From Actinomycetota bacterium (GTDB lineage Bacteria; Actinomycetota; Actinomycetes; Mycobacteriales; Mycobacteriaceae), in the NCBI GenBank assembly GCA_005787665.1, contig SYAB01000169.1:1-34120 (forward strand): a stretch of 34,120 nucleotides of DNA, written 5' to 3'. Below are positions 8,075 through 16,350 of the stretch, piece after piece. Position numbers and translations under genes: made by a program. How positions within the stretch are numbered: the first letter of the stretch is position 1; each line of letters starts with the position of its first letter. Under the pieces are notes generated by a model that worked only from the letters and a program-made list of their open reading frames with translations, was not told the origin of the DNA and made no database searches.

Positions 8075-9324
8075 GGCGTGAGCACCTCCGTACCGACGAA
8101 CGGAACCAGGGCGGGAGGGACCCGCACGGTGCCGTCCGGTTGTTGATGGTTCTCCAGGATCGCGACCAGCCACCGCGTGGTCGCCAGGGTGCCGTTGAGC
8201 GTCGCCGCGATCTGCGGCTTGCCGTTGTCGTCCCGGTAACGGGTGGCGAGCCGGCAGGCCTGGAAGGTGGTGCAGTTCGACGTCGAGGTCAGTTCGCGGT
8301 ACGCCCGTTGGGTGGGAACCCAGGCCTCGCAGTCGAATTTGCGGGCCGCCGACGAGCCGAGGTCGCCGGCGGCGACGTCGATCACCCGGTAGGGCACGTC
8401 GATCAGTTCCAGCATCTGGCGTTGCCAGCCCAGCAACCGCTGGTGCTCGGCCTCGGCCTGCTCGGGACGGCAGTAGACGAACCCCTCGACCTTGTCGAAC
8501 TGGTGAACCCGGATGATCCCGCGGGTGTCCTTGCCGTAACTACCGGCCTCGCGCCGGAAGCACGACGACCATCCCGCGTAGCGCCGCGGTCCGGCGGAGA
8601 GATCGAGAATCTCGTCGGCGTGGTAACCGGCCAGGGGAACCTCGGAAGTCCCGACCAGGTAGAGGTCGTCGGACTCGATCCGGTAGATCTCCTCGGCGTG
8701 CGCGCCGAGGAAACCGGTGCCTGCCATCACCTCGGGCCGCACCAGGACCGGCGGGATCATCAACGTGAAGCCGTTGTCGGTGGCCAGTCGCACGGCCAGT
8801 TGCAGGAGCCCCAACTGCAGAAGCGCACCCCGGCCGGTGAGGACGTAGAACCGCGACCCGGACACTTTGGCGCCGCGTTCCATGTCGATCAGCCCGAGGT
8901 GCTCACCGAGGTCGAGATGGTCGCGGGGGCTGTCCATCGCCGGCGGTTCCCCGACCACATCGAGGACCGCGTAGTCGTCCTCGCCACCGGCCGGCACCCC
9001 CTCGAGGATGACGTTCGGGATGGCCTGATGAACCGCAACGGCGGCGGCCTCGGCCTCGGACTGCGCAACCTCCGCGGCCTTCACCTCGGCGGCCAGCGAC
9101 TTGGCCCGCTCCAGCAGCGCCGGGCGCTGGTCGGGTGCGGCCGAACCGACGCTCCGACTGGCCTCCTTCTGCTCGGCACGCAGCGTGTCGGCGGCCGAGA
9201 TCGCCGCCCGTCGCGCGGTGTCGGCGTCCAGCAGCATGTCCACCAGCGCGGGATCCTCTCCGCGGCTGAGTTGCGACCGGCGCACCGCGTCGGGGTCCTC
9301 GCGCACCAGCTTCAGGTCGATCAC
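8071..9324 (-). CDS. serS: Seryl-tRNA synthetase
   Basis: This 417-aa class II synthetase charges tRNA-Ser (and tRNA-Sec) with serine. An N-terminal helical hairpin arm (about 28-110, Ala/Glu-rich coiled coil) is followed by the catalytic core. Motif 2 reads [18 protein letters not shown], with [12 protein letters not shown] after it. The serine-binding [13 protein letters not shown] lies before motif 3, which reads [15 protein letters not shown]. The start is GTG at 9324 (VIDLKLVRE), the usual SerRS N-terminus. A TAGGGT box ends 7 nt upstream and there is no Shine-Dalgarno, so the mRNA is probably leaderless. It is divergent from the Rv3835-like gene and coupled by GTGA to the FAH-like gene. 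Confidence 0.97.
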   Translation of the reverse strand: MIDLKLVREDPDAVRRSQLSRGEDPALVDMLLDADTARRAAISAADTLRAEQKEASRSVGSAAPDQRPALLERAKSLAAEVKAAEVAQSEAEAAAVAVHQAIPNVILEGVPAGGEDDYAVLDVVGEPPAMDSPRDHLDLGEHLGLIDMERGAKVSGSRFYVLTGRGALLQLGLLQLAVRLATDNGFTLMIPPVLVRPEVMAGTGFLGAHAEEIYRIESDDLYLVGTSEVPLAGYHADEILDLSAGPRRYAGWSSCFRREAGSYGKDTRGIIRVHQFDKVEGFVYCRPEQAEAEHQRLLGWQRQMLELIDVPYRVIDVAAGDLGSSAARKFDCEAWVPTQRAYRELTSTSNCTTFQACRLATRYRDDNGKPQIAATLNGTLATTRWLVAILENHQQPDGTVRVPPALVPFVGTEVLTP

Positions 9325-9331
9325 GTTCTGA

Positions 9332-9337
9332 ACCCTA
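9332..9337 (-). promoter_or_regulatory. -10 element, leaderless serS mRNA
   Basis: TAGGGT on the minus strand is followed by 7 nt (TCAGAAC) and the GTG start of serS. No ribosome-binding site lies between, so initiation on a leaderless transcript is the simplest reading. Confidence 0.6.
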
Positions 9338-9455
9338 CTTTCGGCCCGCTCGGGGGCTGTCCCCGGCACCTCGGCGTGGCCGCGCGCCCGGGATGGACAG
9401 CACAACCCCGTAACGGTCGGGGGCCGGCACTTGTCACGCCGCGCGGCGGGCCTGC

Positions 9456-9461
9456 CACAAT
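9456..9461 (+). promoter_or_regulatory. Possible -10 element, Rv3835-like gene
   Basis: CACAAT lies 7 nt before the ATG at 9469. It keeps the important second A and last T of the TANNNT consensus but not the first T, so it is weaker than the other leaderless candidates here. If it is used, translation starts at 9469 and not at the in-frame ATG at 9460. Confidence 0.35.
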
Positions 9462-9468
9462 GGAGCCA

Positions 9469-10560
9469 ATGGTTCAGCTATCCGAGCAGCCGACGGTCGA
9501 TGATGCGCAGGCCGAGGGCGAGCAGACACCCAGCACGTTCGGCAGCCTGCGCGCCGCGTCCACCCGGCGCGTGCTGCTGCTGACCGCATTGGGCGGGCTC
9601 CTGATCGCCGGGGTGGTCACCGCACTGCCGATCGGCGTCCCGGGGCCGCTGCGTGGCGCGGCCGTCGCCGACAAGCTCGGACCGACCGCCAATCCCGCCT
9701 TCGCCGACGCCAAACCCGGGGACTGCCTCAACTGGCCCGACAACGCCCCGGACATGGCCGGCATCGTCGAGTGCCGCGGCGATCACCGCTTCGAGGTCGC
9801 CGATTCCGTCGATATGCGGGCCTACCCCGGCGAGGAGTACGGGCCCGACGCCGAGCCGCCCAGCCCGGCGCGGATCCAGCAGATCAGCCTGGAACAGTGC
9901 GAGCCGGCCGTGGAGCGTTACCTCGGCGTCAAGTACGACCCCAACAGCAGATTCAGCATCAGCCTGCTGTGGGCCGGAGACAAGGCGTGGAAGCTGTCCG
10001 GCGAGCGACGGATGCTGTGCGGTCTCCAGCTTCCCGGCCCGGGCAACCGGCAGCTGGTCTTCCAGGGCAGGGTTGCCGACCTCGACCAGTCCAAGATCTG
10101 GCCGGCGGGGACCTGCCTGGGTATCGACCCGGCGACCAACCAGCCCAACGACGCGCCGGTGGACTGCTCGGCCCCGCACGCCATGGAGGTCACCGGCGCC
10201 GTGAACCTGGCCGAGAAGTTTCCCGGCGGGGTGCCACCGGAGATCGACCAGGACGCCTTCATCAAGGAGGTCTGCACCTCGCTGACCGAGGGGTATCTGG
10301 CGCCGGTCGAGTTGCGTGACACCACCCTGACCCTGATCTACAGCACGGTCTCACTCCCCAGCTGGACCGCGGGCAGCCGCCAGGTGTCGTGCAGCATCGG
10401 CGCGACGCTCGGCAACGGCGGCTGGGCCACCCTGATCAACAGCGCCAAGGGGCCGGTGCTCATCAACGGCCAGCCCCCGGTGCCCCCGCCGGCGATCCCC
10501 GAGGAGCGGCTCAATCTGCCGCTGCCGCCGTCGGCACCGGGCTCCAACGCCCCGGCCTAG
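9469..10560 (+). CDS. Septum-formation-family membrane protein, Rv3835-like
   Basis: This 363-aa single-pass protein has a polar cytosolic N-terminus (1-33), one membrane helix (about 34-54, [18 protein letters not shown]) and a large outer domain. The outer domain has paired cysteines in repeated short modules such as DCLNW...[11 protein letters not shown] and TCLGID...[11 protein letters not shown]. That C-n-C-x-PH pattern is typical of the septum-formation domain family. The role is probably envelope-associated but no reaction is known. The start could be the ATG at 9460 (three residues longer); 9469 fits a -10 box. It is followed directly by the Rv3836-like metallopeptidase, as in M. tuberculosis. 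Confidence 0.83.
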   Translation: MVQLSEQPTVDDAQAEGEQTPSTFGSLRAASTRRVLLLTALGGLLIAGVVTALPIGVPGPLRGAAVADKLGPTANPAFADAKPGDCLNWPDNAPDMAGIVECRGDHRFEVADSVDMRAYPGEEYGPDAEPPSPARIQQISLEQCEPAVERYLGVKYDPNSRFSISLLWAGDKAWKLSGERRMLCGLQLPGPGNRQLVFQGRVADLDQSKIWPAGTCLGIDPATNQPNDAPVDCSAPHAMEVTGAVNLAEKFPGGVPPEIDQDAFIKEVCTSLTEGYLAPVELRDTTLTLIYSTVSLPSWTAGSRQVSCSIGATLGNGGWATLINSAKGPVLINGQPPVPPPAIPEERLNLPLPPSAPGSNAPA

Positions 10561-10571
10561 TGCCCGTCAGC

Positions 10572-10910
10572 ATGAGCCCCGAGCGCTTCGAGGAACTGGT
10601 TTCCGACGCGCTCGACCTGATCCCGCCCGAGCTCGCCGAGGCGATCGACAACGTGGTGGTACTGGTGGCCGAACGCGACCCGGAGGATCCGGAGTTACTC
10701 GGCCTCTACCAGGGCATCGCGCTGACCGAACGGGACTCCAGCTACGCGGGGGCGCTGCCCGACGCGATCACGATCTTCCGGGAGAGCCTGCTCGAGATCT
10801 GCGACACCGAGGACGACGTCGTCGAGGAGGTCGCCATCACGGTGATCCACGAGCTGGCGCACCACTTCGGCATCGATGACGATCGATTGCACGAACTGGG
10901 TTGGGGGTGA
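10572..10910 (+). CDS. Minigluzincin-type metallopeptidase family protein, Rv3836-like
   Basis: This small 112-aa protein has the zinc-peptidase motif HELAHHFGID near its C-terminus (His93, Glu94, His97), typical of the DUF1025/minigluzincin family. The N-terminal half is acidic and helical (ERFEELVSDALDLIPPELAEAIDN). No signal peptide is visible, so it should act in the cytosol; substrates are unknown. A GTG at 10560 that overlaps the stop of the preceding gene (TAGTG) would add four residues and would suit translational coupling. The ATG is given as the start because the family usually begins MxPERF. It is convergent with the zinc-ribbon gene, 18 nt away. Confidence 0.82.
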   Translation: MSPERFEELVSDALDLIPPELAEAIDNVVVLVAERDPEDPELLGLYQGIALTERDSSYAGALPDAITIFRESLLEICDTEDDVVEEVAITVIHELAHHFGIDDDRLHELGWG

Positions 10911-10928
10911 GCCGTTCTCAGCTCCCGA

Positions 10929-12860
10929 TCAGCGTGGCGGGTCGCCGCGCCACTGGAAGCTGTTGACGTACTTGCCCATATCCTGGGCGAGTTGCAGGTT
11001 CGCCCCGGACGGCGGCCCGGGGCCGAAGTCGGGTCCGAACGCACGAAACGGCCCCGCGGCGAAAGCGATGAGCGCGAGGTCGTTTCGGACCGCCGCGGTG
11101 ACGACGATCCGCACCCGGCTGAAGGTCGCATTCGTGGTCTGTGGCCAGGCGTCGGCGACCACCCCGTAGCCGGGCTGATAGCCGACCATCGCGTTGGGGA
11201 TCTCGTAGTCGATCCTGGCGTCGGGGTAGGCCTTCCTCAGCACGGCCTGGACGACCTCACGCGCCGGGCGGCCCTTCGCCGGCTCGGCGAAAAGTTGCAT
11301 GACTCCGCCGTCACCGCCGGTGAACCGCGCCGTGACACCGCGCGCCTCGGTCGTGATGGCGTAAGCCGACCCGGGGGCGGGATAGGCCACCGAGAAGTCC
11401 CCGTCAGCGGCCGTGAAGCGAGGTAGGCCCATCACCGGTGTTCCGGTCGGCGGCCGCCCGCAATCCGGCGGGCACATGAAATGGGCGATCTTGGGGGTCA
11501 GCACCAGTGCCGACGCTCCCAGTGCCACCACCACCGTCATGATCACGATGCCCCAACGGCCGAGCAGCCAGCTGAACCGCGGCCGCCGGATCGCGGGCGC
11601 GGCATAGGCCACCGCAGGCAGCGCGTAGCCCGGAAAGGCGTCCTCGGGTGTGCCGTCCGGCTCGTCGGGCAGCTCCGCTCCGTCGGCCACCCGCTGCGGG
11701 CGCCCGAGCCCCCGGCGCTCCTGCCGCGACTCCTGCGAGGACGCCCGGGTGGCCGCCCCGCAGGCCGGACAGAAGGCCATATCGGGCACCACATGTTCGC
11801 AGTGCGGGCAGAGCAGCGGCTGATCCTGGCGGATCTGATCATGAGCCTCATGCAGCAGAGCCAGTTGAAGCGCCACCCGCAGCGCCAACAGCGCCACCGC
11901 GGTGAGGGCCAGATGGCTCAGGACCATCGTGAGCTGGGGCACTCCGACGATGTCGATGACGCCCACCGCGGCGTGCGTCACCATGGCCGCCGCGGCCAGC
12001 AACCCCAGCGCCGTCCCCACCCGGTCCTGCCGGCCCGGCGGCTGGTGGAACCACAGCGCAACACCGACCATGCCGCCGGCCGCGGCGGCACTGATCGGCA
12101 CCGTCAACCCGCACAGGACACCTTCGATGACCAGCCCCTCGACCGGGCGGCTGTGGTTGATGAGCCCGGTCGCCACCTGTGGGGCCAACCGGGTCAGGGT
12201 CGCCGCCGCGCTGAACGCCAGTGCCGCGAACGCGCCGATCATGAAGCCGTCCAACGACTCCCGGCTACCAGGCCGCACCAGACGGATCACCACGGTCGGC
12301 ACGATCATCAGCAGAGTCCCGACCGCGGGGACGACGAAACCCTCCCGCATCAGATGGTGCAGGGCCAGGCCCACCGACATCGGAACCCCGAAGTTGCTCG
12401 CGATCACATGACCGCTCACCAGAACCCAGGCCGTCCCGAGCAGCGCGCCGAGAACGCCGGCGATGACCAGGGAGACGCGCGGCACGTCGCGGTCGGCACC
12501 GGAGGCCCGCAGATACAGGCCGAACAGCAGCGGAAGCCCGAGCGCACCGATGGCGATCCCGAGCGCCGGCATCCGCAGCAGGGCCGCGATCAGCAGTCCG
12601 ATGGCGATGAGGGCCAGGATCACCCGGAACGGGCGGCGTGACCCGCTGGGCAACTGGGGGAACAACGAACTGGCCAGATACGGGCGCAGCACACTCTCCC
12701 CCGGTGCGGCGCCGAACGCCGTGCGGCGCTGCCAGAGCATGCTCTCCGTGGGATCAGCGGTCGGATTGCACCCGCAGAGTCCGCAGAAGTGTCCGGCCGG
12801 TACCTCAACCTCGCAACGCCGGCATTCGATGGTGGGCACCGGGATCTGCGCTGTCGTCAC
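10929..12860 (-). CDS. Double-zinc-ribbon polytopic membrane protein with C-terminal outer domain
   Basis: This 643-aa protein is built as follows: zinc ribbon 1 (Cys13, 16, 26, 29); about eight membrane helices (80-335); zinc ribbon 2 (Cys351, 354, 364, 367); a polar linker; another membrane helix (about 436-456); and an outer domain of about 185 residues (DFSVAYPAPGSAY onward). The segment ESLDGFMIGAFAALAFSAAAT resembles the conserved DG-x2-GA-x2-GLGFA helix of PrsW-family membrane proteases. The catalytic Glu residues of that family are not apparent, so it may be a degenerate PrsW-like fold; this is inference. The GTG start overlaps the S53 protease stop (GTGA). It is a close paralog of the 407-aa gene three genes upstream, plus the extra C-terminal domain. 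Function unknown. Confidence 0.82.
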   Translation of the reverse strand: MTTAQIPVPTIECRRCEVEVPAGHFCGLCGCNPTADPTESMLWQRRTAFGAAPGESVLRPYLASSLFPQLPSGSRRPFRVILALIAIGLLIAALLRMPALGIAIGALGLPLLFGLYLRASGADRDVPRVSLVIAGVLGALLGTAWVLVSGHVIASNFGVPMSVGLALHHLMREGFVVPAVGTLLMIVPTVVIRLVRPGSRESLDGFMIGAFAALAFSAAATLTRLAPQVATGLINHSRPVEGLVIEGVLCGLTVPISAAAAGGMVGVALWFHQPPGRQDRVGTALGLLAAAAMVTHAAVGVIDIVGVPQLTMVLSHLALTAVALLALRVALQLALLHEAHDQIRQDQPLLCPHCEHVVPDMAFCPACGAATRASSQESRQERRGLGRPQRVADGAELPDEPDGTPEDAFPGYALPAVAYAAPAIRRPRFSWLLGRWGIVIMTVVVALGASALVLTPKIAHFMCPPDCGRPPTGTPVMGLPRFTAADGDFSVAYPAPGSAYAITTEARGVTARFTGGDGGVMQLFAEPAKGRPAREVVQAVLRKAYPDARIDYEIPNAMVGYQPGYGVVADAWPQTTNATFSRVRIVVTAAVRNDLALIAFAAGPFRAFGPDFGPGPPSGANLQLAQDMGKYVNSFQWRGDPPR

Positions 12861-14449
12861 GGCGCCAGTTTCTGCAGCACGAGGATGTTGCGGACCAGGT
12901 TGTCGACGTTGGGCGTGCCCAGACCGGTGACGAGGTCGTAACCCGGTCCGGCGAGGGCTACGGCGTTGCCGCCGAGGACGATGTCGCGGAAGGCGGGCAG
13001 CCGCGCTCCCTCGGCGACGCGGTACAGCGTCGGATTGATATCCCCCAGCGGCCGGCCGCCGTTCTCGCGCAGGTACTGGTTCATCACCGCCGCCATACCG
13101 GCCCACAGTGGGGCGGACAGCGAGGTGCCGCCGCCGACGATCACCTCCTGATCGAAGACGATCTGCACGCCGGTGAACGGATCGGCGACCGCCGAGATGT
13201 CCGGGGTCAGCCGCTGGCGGGTGCCCCGCTGGAAAGTCATTGCATTCTGCCAGTACGGTCGATCGAACAACGCCGACACCCCGCCCGCGGTGCCCTGGGA
13301 GAGTGGCACGTCGAACCAGGCCTGCTCGGCCAGCCAGCTGCCGTCCGCGGCGGTGGACAGCGTGGTGCCGCCGACGTTGGTCATCTCCGGCATGGAGGCG
13401 ACCGCGTCAAGGCCGATGTTGTCGTCGTGCGGCGGGGCGGACCATTCGGATCCGCCCTTGCATTCCAGTCCGGCCAGATCTCCGCTGGCGTCGAACGCGG
13501 TCGTCCCCTTCGCCTGGGCGTCCGCCAGCGCGGCCCGGACCGGCGCCAGATCGGCGGCGGTGATGAGTTTGTCGCAACCCCAGCCGATCGAGAAACTCCA
13601 CACCGCGCCGGGATAGCGGCGGGAGGTGTCCTCCATCATCTCGGCGATTTTCTGGTAGGCCCCGTCGCCTTCCACCGTCGGCCGCGCGTTGACCAGGACC
13701 TTCCTGGCATCGGGTGCGATCGCATGGGCCGCTTGCAAATCCATGTTGGCCTCACCCCGACGGGCGGGCGGTTGACCGCCGACCACATCGGGACGTAGCG
13801 GCGGCAGGTTGAACGTGGCGGCGAACAGATCGAGATCGGCCTGGTCGAACCCGTCGAAGGCGAACACCACCACGGTGCCGTCCTTGCCGGTGTACCCGGC
13901 GTCACGCAGCGGCGCCACGTTGTAGGCACGCAACAGCGCCTCGGGGCTCAGGCCCTGATCGGGCACCTCACGGGGCGGCACCGGGGGCCGCGACTCGCGG
14001 TGCGGCGTATAGCTCAGGATTCGGCCCAGCCCGATGACCTCGGAGCGGACTCCCTCGGGGACTCGCGGCTGCTGCGGGGAGGCGTAGAACACTTGACCGC
14101 GGCGTCCGCGGTAGTCGCGCACGTCAACGGACAGCGCCGAAGCGACCGCGGGAGGCGGGCCCTCGATGACCGCCCACGGATCCCCGCCGCGCCAGCGCAC
14201 CGACAGCCCGTTGCGTTCGGCCCACCCGATCAGTCGATCTGGCCGGGCAGGCTGTGCGAGCTCAGCGGTCAGTCGGATGAGCCGAACTCGGGACGGCCCG
14301 AGATCAGACGAATCCGCCAACAGGGCGCCGTACGGTCCACCGATACGACCGGACTCGGCGCGAGGCCGGTCGGTCAGCACGGTCCCGGCGAGAACAACTC
14401 CGAGGAGCAGGGCGACGATGGTGACCCGGCGCGACAACCATGTGGTCAA
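12857..14449 (-). CDS. Exported S53 family (sedolisin/kumamolisin-like) serine-carboxyl protease
   Basis: This 530-aa protein has an N-terminal membrane/signal helix (about 9-25), a prodomain (about 50-150) and a subtilisin-like catalytic domain. The sedolisin triad is intact: Glu233 and Asp237 in GEANMDLQAAHAIAP, and Ser443 in GGGTSLSAPLWAGM. Asp324 in FDASGDLAG forms the oxyanion site. The calcium loop is represented by Asp489-Ile490 and GPGYD (501-505). Such enzymes mature by cutting off the prodomain and usually work at acid pH outside the cell. The start is TTG at 14449, chosen because GGAGGT lies 9 nt upstream and no better in-frame start exists. The protein probably stays anchored or is released after signal cleavage. 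It is coupled to the zinc-ribbon gene by GTGA and preceded by a lipoprotein gene. Confidence 0.88.
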   Translation of the reverse strand: MTTWLSRRVTIVALLLGVVLAGTVLTDRPRAESGRIGGPYGALLADSSDLGPSRVRLIRLTAELAQPARPDRLIGWAERNGLSVRWRGGDPWAVIEGPPPAVASALSVDVRDYRGRRGQVFYASPQQPRVPEGVRSEVIGLGRILSYTPHRESRPPVPPREVPDQGLSPEALLRAYNVAPLRDAGYTGKDGTVVVFAFDGFDQADLDLFAATFNLPPLRPDVVGGQPPARRGEANMDLQAAHAIAPDARKVLVNARPTVEGDGAYQKIAEMMEDTSRRYPGAVWSFSIGWGCDKLITAADLAPVRAALADAQAKGTTAFDASGDLAGLECKGGSEWSAPPHDDNIGLDAVASMPEMTNVGGTTLSTAADGSWLAEQAWFDVPLSQGTAGGVSALFDRPYWQNAMTFQRGTRQRLTPDISAVADPFTGVQIVFDQEVIVGGGTSLSAPLWAGMAAVMNQYLRENGGRPLGDINPTLYRVAEGARLPAFRDIVLGGNAVALAGPGYDLVTGLGTPNVDNLVRNILVLQKLAP

Positions 14450-14488
14450 CGCCGGGACACCTCCGACCCTCTGACGATGCGCCGCGGG

Positions 14489-14752
14489 TCAGCCGCCGGT
14501 GATGACGTTGCCCGGCAGCGCGGTCGGCGCGGGCCGCGCCTTGACTGTCGGGGAGAAGGAGTTGGGGCCGCCGACGGACTTCTCGGTGGGCGAGGGCACG
14601 TTCGACGAGGGCGCACCGGAGGTCTGGGTCGGCGCGGTGGTCTCGGCCGGCTTCTCTTTGGTGTCGCTGCTGCAGGCGCTCAGCGCACCCATTCCGACGA
14701 TCGCGGCGGCGCCCGCCACGAGTGCGAACTTCCGAGTCAACGATGAACGCAT
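14489..14752 (-). CDS. Small secreted lipoprotein
   Basis: This 87-aa precursor has a basic N-terminus (MRSSLTRK), a hydrophobic core and the lipobox LSAC, with the acylated Cys at position 27. The mature part is about 60 residues, Thr/Ser/Pro-rich and probably disordered, and ends PTALPGNVITGG. It has no enzyme motif. The ATG is at 14752. The gene lies between the zinc-ribbon membrane protein (47 nt upstream) and the S53 protease (39 nt downstream) on the same strand, so it belongs to the same cassette. It could be a surface partner or substrate of the protease, which is inference from context. Confidence 0.78.
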   Translation of the reverse strand: MRSSLTRKFALVAGAAAIVGMGALSACSSDTKEKPAETTAPTQTSGAPSSNVPSPTEKSVGGPNSFSPTVKARPAPTALPGNVITGG

Positions 14753-14799
14753 GATGATGTAGCCCCACTTTCCGAGCCCGAATTGGGCACCAGCCCTGA

Positions 14800-16023
14800 T
14801 TATACGTCCGCACTGGCCGTGCTGTCGTGGCCGTCGCGGCGAAGGGGTGGGAACTCCCGGCGGCGCCGCCGGGAGGTGTGCGACGCGGCCCGGGCGGCGA
14901 CGCCGCAGGCCGGGCAAAACGGCATGTCGGGGACCACTTTCTCGCAGTGGACGCACAGCACCGGGCGTCCGGTGTAGGGATCGGGCTCCTCGTACAGCAG
15001 TGCCAACTGGAGGGTGACGCGGGCACCGAGCAGAGCGATGGCCGTCAAAAGGATGTGCAGGCCCAGCTGCGGCAATTTCGGGAGCCGGGCCGCGTCGACC
15101 AGCCAGATCGTGGAGTAGATCAGCACGACCAGAAGGGCGAGCAGCACCAACACGGCCCGAACCCGGCCGGGGTGCCTTTCCGCCCGGGGACCCGGGCGGA
15201 ACCACAGCAGGATGCCGATCAGCCCACCCAATGACGCTGCGGTCAGCGGAACGGCGACGCCGTAGAGGACGGCTTCGATGAAACGACGCAGCGGCCGGAC
15301 GCTGTCGATCAGTCCGGACACGTACTGCGGCGCCAGTCGGACGGTTGTCCCCGCACCGGAAAACGCCAGCGCCCCGAGTGCGCCGATGACGAATCCGTCC
15401 AGGGAGTCTCGGGTGGGAGGGCGCAACAGCCGGACCACCACGGCCGGGAGGACCATGAGGAACGCCCCACCCACCGAGATGAACAGGCCCACCCCGACGA
15501 CGTTCTCCAGGGTGAAACCCACCGCCATCGGGATGCCGTACGCGCGGGCAACGAGCCCTCCGGTGCCCAGTACCCACCCGGCTCCCAGCACCGCACCCAG
15601 GACCGCGGCGATCACCAGGGCATGGTTGGGGGTGTCCCGCAACAGATCCGATTGCCACATGTAGAGCAGGAACAGCAGCGGGACGCCCAGCGCGGCCAAT
15701 GTCACCAGCGGCCCCAGGAGCCCGGACGCCGAGAAGATCACGACGCCGGCGAGCATGCCGACCATCCCGATCCGGAATGGGTTGCGGTAGGCCTGGGGAA
15801 GGTGCGGGAACAGCGTGCTGGTGACCATCGGCACCAGCACCCGCTCGCTGGGTGCGACGGCGAACACCGCGGGGCGCAGCATGATGAGGCGTGGACCGAC
15901 CGGTCGGTCCATCTGCCAGCCACAACAGCCGCAGAAAACACCGGCCGGAACGACGGTTCGGCACCGCGGACACACTCTGGTGGGTACGGCGTGCTCCGAG
16001 CCCGGTTCAGAGGGGTTCACCAC
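14800..16023 (-). CDS. Double-zinc-ribbon polytopic membrane protein
   Basis: This 407-aa protein has zinc ribbon 1 (Cys18, 21, 31, 34; CPRCRTVVPAGVFCGCCG), about eight membrane helices, zinc ribbon 2 (Cys357, 360, 370, 373; CVHCEKVVPDMPFCPACG) and a basic tail (SRRRRREF). It shares its whole plan with the 643-aa protein of the same cassette, including the helix with DSLDGFVIGALGALAFSGAGT. It stops after ribbon 2, where the paralog continues into an outer domain. The DG-x2-IGA helix recalls PrsW-type proteases, but no EE-x2-K motif is seen. The start is one of two consecutive GTG codons (16023 or 16020), and the ribosome-binding site is weak. It is the first gene of the four-gene cassette and divergent from the Cys-rich mini-protein. 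Confidence 0.8.
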   Translation of the reverse strand: MVNPSEPGSEHAVPTRVCPRCRTVVPAGVFCGCCGWQMDRPVGPRLIMLRPAVFAVAPSERVLVPMVTSTLFPHLPQAYRNPFRIGMVGMLAGVVIFSASGLLGPLVTLAALGVPLLFLLYMWQSDLLRDTPNHALVIAAVLGAVLGAGWVLGTGGLVARAYGIPMAVGFTLENVVGVGLFISVGGAFLMVLPAVVVRLLRPPTRDSLDGFVIGALGALAFSGAGTTVRLAPQYVSGLIDSVRPLRRFIEAVLYGVAVPLTAASLGGLIGILLWFRPGPRAERHPGRVRAVLVLLALLVVLIYSTIWLVDAARLPKLPQLGLHILLTAIALLGARVTLQLALLYEEPDPYTGRPVLCVHCEKVVPDMPFCPACGVAARAASHTSRRRRREFPPLRRDGHDSTASADV

Positions 16024-16151
16024 GTGCCGCCCGGGGACACCGCCGGGGACGGCGACACGCCGACGCGCACCCGCCGAGGGTATCGCAGCACCGGAGCGCC
16101 GCCGCGGCGCGGCGGGCCCGCGCCATCGCGCCGCGATGCTAGGAAGGGTTG

Positions 16152-16349
16152 ATGGTCAACGACTGCCGGCAATGCCGGGCCGGGCGACCGCATTGTCATG
16201 GAACGCTCATCAGCCACCCCGGGCAGCGTGCGGAGTGCACGGAACCGGATTGCGAGCATCCCGAGATCCTGTTGCACGCATTGAGCATGGACTGCGGCGC
16301 CGTCGGGTGCGACTGCGGCATTCCGGCAGCCCAGCGGTGGGCGGTCTAG
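16152..16349 (+). CDS. Small Cys/His-rich protein, possible metal binder
   Basis: This 65-aa protein is rich in paired Cys and His: DCRQCRAGRPHCHG near the N-terminus, then ECTEPDCEHPE, and DCGAVGCDCG toward the end. The pattern suggests zinc or iron binding in a compact fold, but I do not recognise a named family. AGGAAGGG lies immediately upstream of the ATG (short spacing; a TTG one codon earlier is possible). The stop codon is 1 nt from the convergent stop of the Rv3837c-like gene, the tight packing expected of real genes. No membrane segment or signal peptide is visible, so it is cytosolic. Confidence 0.68.
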   Translation: MVNDCRQCRAGRPHCHGTLISHPGQRAECTEPDCEHPEILLHALSMDCGAVGCDCGIPAAQRWAV

Positions 16350-16350
16350 G

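Noticed and set aside
7759..9468. Upstream extension of the Rv3835-like gene across serS
   Set aside because: It is Arg/Gly-rich shadow coding opposite serS and the FAH-like gene, with no domains.
9325..9468. T-box or other riboswitch before serS
   Set aside because: The predicted transcript starts at the GTG, leaving no leader. No T-box-like sequence was seen in the 144-nt gap.
11481..12641. 386-codon frame antisense to the zinc-ribbon membrane gene
   Set aside because: It is Arg/His/Gln-rich with no membrane or domain signature. The minus-strand gene has paired zinc ribbons and membrane helices.
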